From a virus, in IMG/VR virus record IMGVR_UViG_3300022680_000020, positions 1-43,895 of that record: a stretch of 43,895 nucleotides of DNA. The stretch is one strand, 5' to 3'. The notes beneath the pieces are model-generated. The model searched no databases, was not told where the DNA came from, and was given only the letters and a program-made list of their open reading frames with translations. Both the position numbers and the translations under genes were made by a program. Shown here piece by piece: positions 42,031-43,895 of the stretch; the stretch's first letter is position 1, and every line of letters begins with the position of its first letter.

Positions 42031-42562
42031 GACCATCACACGCCCCGAGTTCGTCGAGCTCATGACGCGACTCAGGACTTGCTACCCTCAGCCAATGAGC
42101 GACCCCGAGGCATGGATGGCCCTCGTCGCGACTTACTACTCCGTCGTCTCGAGGTACGACGCGCCCTCGGTTCGCCGTGCGATGGCGTCCGCATGGGCGC
42201 GCCACCGAGAATGGTTCCCGACCCTCGGCCAGCTCGTGGCCATCGTCGAGGGAGACTCTCCTCCCTCGCTTCGCGCCGCCGAGGCGTGGCCCGAGGTCCT
42301 TCGCCTCGCAGCGGGGGCAGGGGGCGCGCACTCCGACCCGACGGCGGCCGAGGCAATGGCGCTTATGGGCGGCGCCGACGGCCTCGGGCAATGGGACGCG
42401 AGGGAGCTAGAGCGCTACGGGCGAGCTCGCTTCGTCGCGACGTACGTCGAGCTGGTCGAGCGGCGGCGCCTCGGGCCTGGTAGGCCGGCGCTTCCCGACG
42501 CCGACCCGAGACTCGCGAGGCTCGCTGGGGAGGTGGCAGATCGGCGCGCGATGCAACGATAG
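42023..42562 (+). CDS. Helicase-loader-like protein
   Basis: 179 residues from ATG 42023, overlapping the initiator end by 8 bp. The N-terminal ITRPEFVELMTRLRTCYPQPMSDPEAWMALVATYYSVVSRYDAPSVRRAMASAWARHREWFPTLGQLVAIV resembles the helical N-domain of G39P-type loader/inhibitor proteins, including the common W-x-x-L...FPT-x-x-x-L pattern. The C-terminal half is a disordered, Ala/Arg-rich tail. Adjacent placement after an initiator gene supports delivery of the replicative helicase to the origin. Confidence 0.65.
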   Translation: MAETITRPEFVELMTRLRTCYPQPMSDPEAWMALVATYYSVVSRYDAPSVRRAMASAWARHREWFPTLGQLVAIVEGDSPPSLRAAEAWPEVLRLAAGAGGAHSDPTAAEAMALMGGADGLGQWDARELERYGRARFVATYVELVERRRLGPGRPALPDADPRLARLAGEVADRRAMQR

Positions 42563-42626
42563 CGAGTCGGCAATCCAAACGACGCTGGTCGCAATCTGCG
42601 CCGCGCGTGGGGTCGGATGCTTCGCC

Positions 42627-42917
42627 GTGCCGAACGGTACGTGGCTCGGAGGTGGTGTGCGCGGCACGGCTCGGTTCGCCTACCTCGCGAGACTGAAGCG
42701 CGAGGGCGTGCTCGCTGGCGCTCCTGACCTGGTTTTCTTCGACCTCGACCTCCGAGGGCGTCCCGTGGCCCTCGAACTAAAGGCGCCCCGGGGGAGGCTC
42801 TCGACGGCGCAGAGGGCGCTTCACGGGCGAATGCGTGCGGCGGGATGGACGGTGCTCGTAGCCTACGGCCTCGACGATGCGCTGCGCCAGCTCTCGGAGT
42901 GCGGACTGTGGCGGTAG
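42627..42917 (+). CDS. VRR-NUC domain nuclease
   Basis: 96 residues from GTG 42627, the first ordinary start in frame. The VRR-NUC core is clear: RLKREGVLAGAPDLVFF (D34), ALELKAP (E50-x-K52), and Q62 in LSTAQRALHGRM. Upstream codons continue in frame with SESAIQTTLVAICAARGVGCFAV, which matches the expected first helix of this family. The real start is therefore probably near 42540-42590 and non-standard, or the sequence has an error. Phage VRR-NUC proteins act as structure-specific nucleases, for example on branched DNA. Confidence 0.75.
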   Translation: MPNGTWLGGGVRGTARFAYLARLKREGVLAGAPDLVFFDLDLRGRPVALELKAPRGRLSTAQRALHGRMRAAGWTVLVAYGLDDALRQLSECGLWR

Positions 42918-42921
42918 GTGG

Positions 42922-42945
42922 CCCTCGGAGAGGGAGGTCGTTTTT
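42922..42945 (+). terminator. Weak hairpin with T run after the VRR-NUC gene
   Basis: CCCTC (42922-42926) pairs with GAGGG (42930-42934) over GGA. Six bases later comes TTTTT (42941-42945). Weak but in the right position to end the early operon. Confidence 0.35.
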
Positions 42946-42956
42946 GCATCCGTCAC

Positions 42957-42996
42957 TTGACGTATGCGGAGCCATGCACTACGATAGGTATATAAC
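42957..42996 (+). promoter_or_regulatory. Promoter-like region before 43022 with near-match operator
   Basis: TTGACG (42957-42962), 17 bp, TACGAT (42980-42985). A second -10-like TATAAC lies at 42991-42996. CTACGATAGGTAT (42979-42991) is a one-mismatch CTAC-N5-GTAG element covering the -10. Confidence 0.5.
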
Positions 42997-43021
42997 GAGC
43001 ACAGCAACGAAAGGCAAGAAG

Positions 43022-43303
43022 ATGAGTGAGACGAAAACAATCGCCCAGCGCATCGCGGACATGTTCGACAACGACGGTAGGCGTTTCGAGCTCGACGACG
43101 GAACGACGTTCGACGACGTCTGCGGAGAGCACGACGTGGTTACGTGCTGCGCCCTCGACGAAGGTGGAACGAAGTGGACCTTCGCCGATGACAGTATCCT
43201 GGTCTCCTTCGGTGACGGCTGGGACATCGGCCTGAGCCACGATTGCTCGTGCGTCGTAGGCACCGGCCATGACGACGACTACTGCGAGGCGCATTCGGCG
43301 TAA
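43022..43303 (+). CDS. Small acidic Cys-containing protein
   Basis: 93 residues from ATG 43022 (SD AAGGCAAGAAG). TIAQRIADMFDNDGRRFELDDGTTFDDVCGEHDVVTCCALDEGGTKWTFADDSILVSFGDGWDIGLSHDCSCVVGTGHDDDYC reads as a small alpha/beta protein with Cys and His at the end, possibly metal-binding. Short, strongly acidic phage early proteins often inhibit host factors, but nothing specific is visible. Confidence 0.65.
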   Translation: MSETKTIAQRIADMFDNDGRRFELDDGTTFDDVCGEHDVVTCCALDEGGTKWTFADDSILVSFGDGWDIGLSHDCSCVVGTGHDDDYCEAHSA

Positions 43304-43315
43304 CAAGGCAACGAC

Positions 43316-43335
43316 GGGGGGGCCACGGCCCCCCC
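43316..43335. terminator. GC-only hairpin between 43022 and 43352 genes
   Basis: GGGGGGGCC (43316-43324) and GGCCCCCCC (43327-43335) form an inverted repeat with a 2-base centre; a real loop would be wider. No T run. It lies in the 48-bp spacer. Confidence 0.4.
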
Positions 43336-43351
43336 CGAGAAAGGCGAGACG

Positions 43352-43888
43352 ATGACTCAGGAATCATGCTGCGTCAATTGCAGCGCGGGCGGAATCGAGG
43401 CACCGGGACAAATCAAGGCGGTTTGGTACGACGAGGCGGGAAAGACCGACGGAAAGCGGCATCTAGTATGCCACGCATGCCTTTACGCCGGCAACCCAGA
43501 CGGTCCGGGGTATCGCCTTGGCGCGCACCAGCTCGACCTCAAGCGGGCGATAGACGAAGCGCAAGGGCGATGGATTGGCGCAGACTGGAAACACGAGTTT
43601 CGCCGCGACGGCGCCATCGTCCGCAGCGACGACGGCGAGACGCCGGTCTACTGCAACGGAGAGCTCGCCGACTGCGAGCTCTGCGCAGCGGCGAAGCTCG
43701 CCTCGTTCGACGCTCATGCGAGGTCTCACGAAGCGCGCAGAGCCATCGCGAGAGGCGACTTCGCCACCGCAGCGGAGCTGCTATCGGCCGCTCGCGACCT
43801 CGAGGCAGCCTACGGCGACGCTCCTGCGTGGGGACCCGTCGCCGAGCTCGCCGAGCGGCTACGCGACGAGCAAGGGGGCGAGCGATGA
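43352..43888 (+). CDS. Hypothetical Cys-containing early protein
   Basis: 178 residues from ATG 43352 (SD AAGGCGAGA). The N-terminus has CCVNCSAGG and HLVCHACLYAG (two CxxC-type pairs, residues about 6-47), a zinc-ribbon-like layout. Later come CNGELADCELC and a helical C-terminus (ARSHEARRAIARGDFATAAELLSAARDLEAAYG). ATGA overlap with a truncated next gene. Family not recognised. Confidence 0.65.
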   Translation: MTQESCCVNCSAGGIEAPGQIKAVWYDEAGKTDGKRHLVCHACLYAGNPDGPGYRLGAHQLDLKRAIDEAQGRWIGADWKHEFRRDGAIVRSDDGETPVYCNGELADCELCAAAKLASFDAHARSHEARRAIARGDFATAAELLSAARDLEAAYGDAPAWGPVAELAERLRDEQGGER

Positions 43889-43895
43889 CGATGAA
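43885..43895 (+). CDS. Start of a gene truncated by the window edge
   Basis: ATG 43885 overlaps the preceding TGA and continues ATG ACG ATG AA to the end of the window. Only three complete codons are visible. Confidence 0.4.

Overview
The window is a GC-rich genome segment of a contractile-tailed dsDNA phage (myovirus morphotype) and may be nearly the whole genome. Genes are tightly packed, almost all on the + strand, and linked by ATGA/GTGA/TGATG overlaps. Head, neck, sheath, tube, baseplate, fibre, lysis and replication genes appear in standard phage order. A -1 frameshift tail chaperone precedes the tape measure gene, as in other long-tailed phages. Shine-Dalgarno-like GGAGG/GAGGGG boxes indicate a bacterial host, but its phylum cannot be read from the sequence. 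I saw no integrase, tRNA, rRNA or CRISPR array. No gene-free stretch exceeds about 120 bp.

Layout. 3-1046: small Cys-rich and helix-turn-helix early-type genes. 1155-7465: terminase small and large subunits, portal (DUF1073 type), two small proteins, and a MuF minor head protein fused to a kinase-like C-terminus, followed by a small partner gene. 7390-9338: an accessory block of four overlapping genes flanked by perfect 94-bp direct repeats. 9746: MazG-like gene. 10090-14575: head maturation protease/scaffold (DUF2213), structural cement, major capsid (DUF2184) and neck connectors. 14575-17284: tail terminator, sheath and tube. 17354-20527: frameshifted chaperone and tape measure. 20524-25972: compact baseplate (Dit-like, plug, hub, Gp138 spike, gp25-like wedge, J, DUF2612). 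25983-36594: fibre and adhesin genes, including a 1325-residue fibre built by internal duplication. 36591-37967: two tandem paralogous membrane proteins (holin candidates) and an amidase endolysin.

The only convincing - strand gene is a Cro/CI-like regulator at 38025-38348. It faces a rightward early operon (38438-43895) encoding a Cas4/RecB-like PD-(D/E)XK nuclease, a probable single-strand annealing protein, a winged-helix replication initiator with iteron-like repeats inside its gene, a helicase-loader-like protein, a VRR-NUC nuclease and small Cys-rich proteins. The nuclease and annealing protein look like a recombination pair. The initiator and loader look like the replication-start pair.

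The most interesting system-level signal is a recurring palindrome, CTAC-N5-GTAG. It occurs exactly five times, plus two one-mismatch versions, at spacers in front of transcription units: terminase, DUF2213, tail chaperone, early operon, nuclease, initiator and 43022. At three sites a TTG-type -35 box begins exactly 13 bp before the palindrome. It looks like the operator/promoter element of a phage-wide regulon, with the 38025-38348 regulator as the obvious candidate binder.
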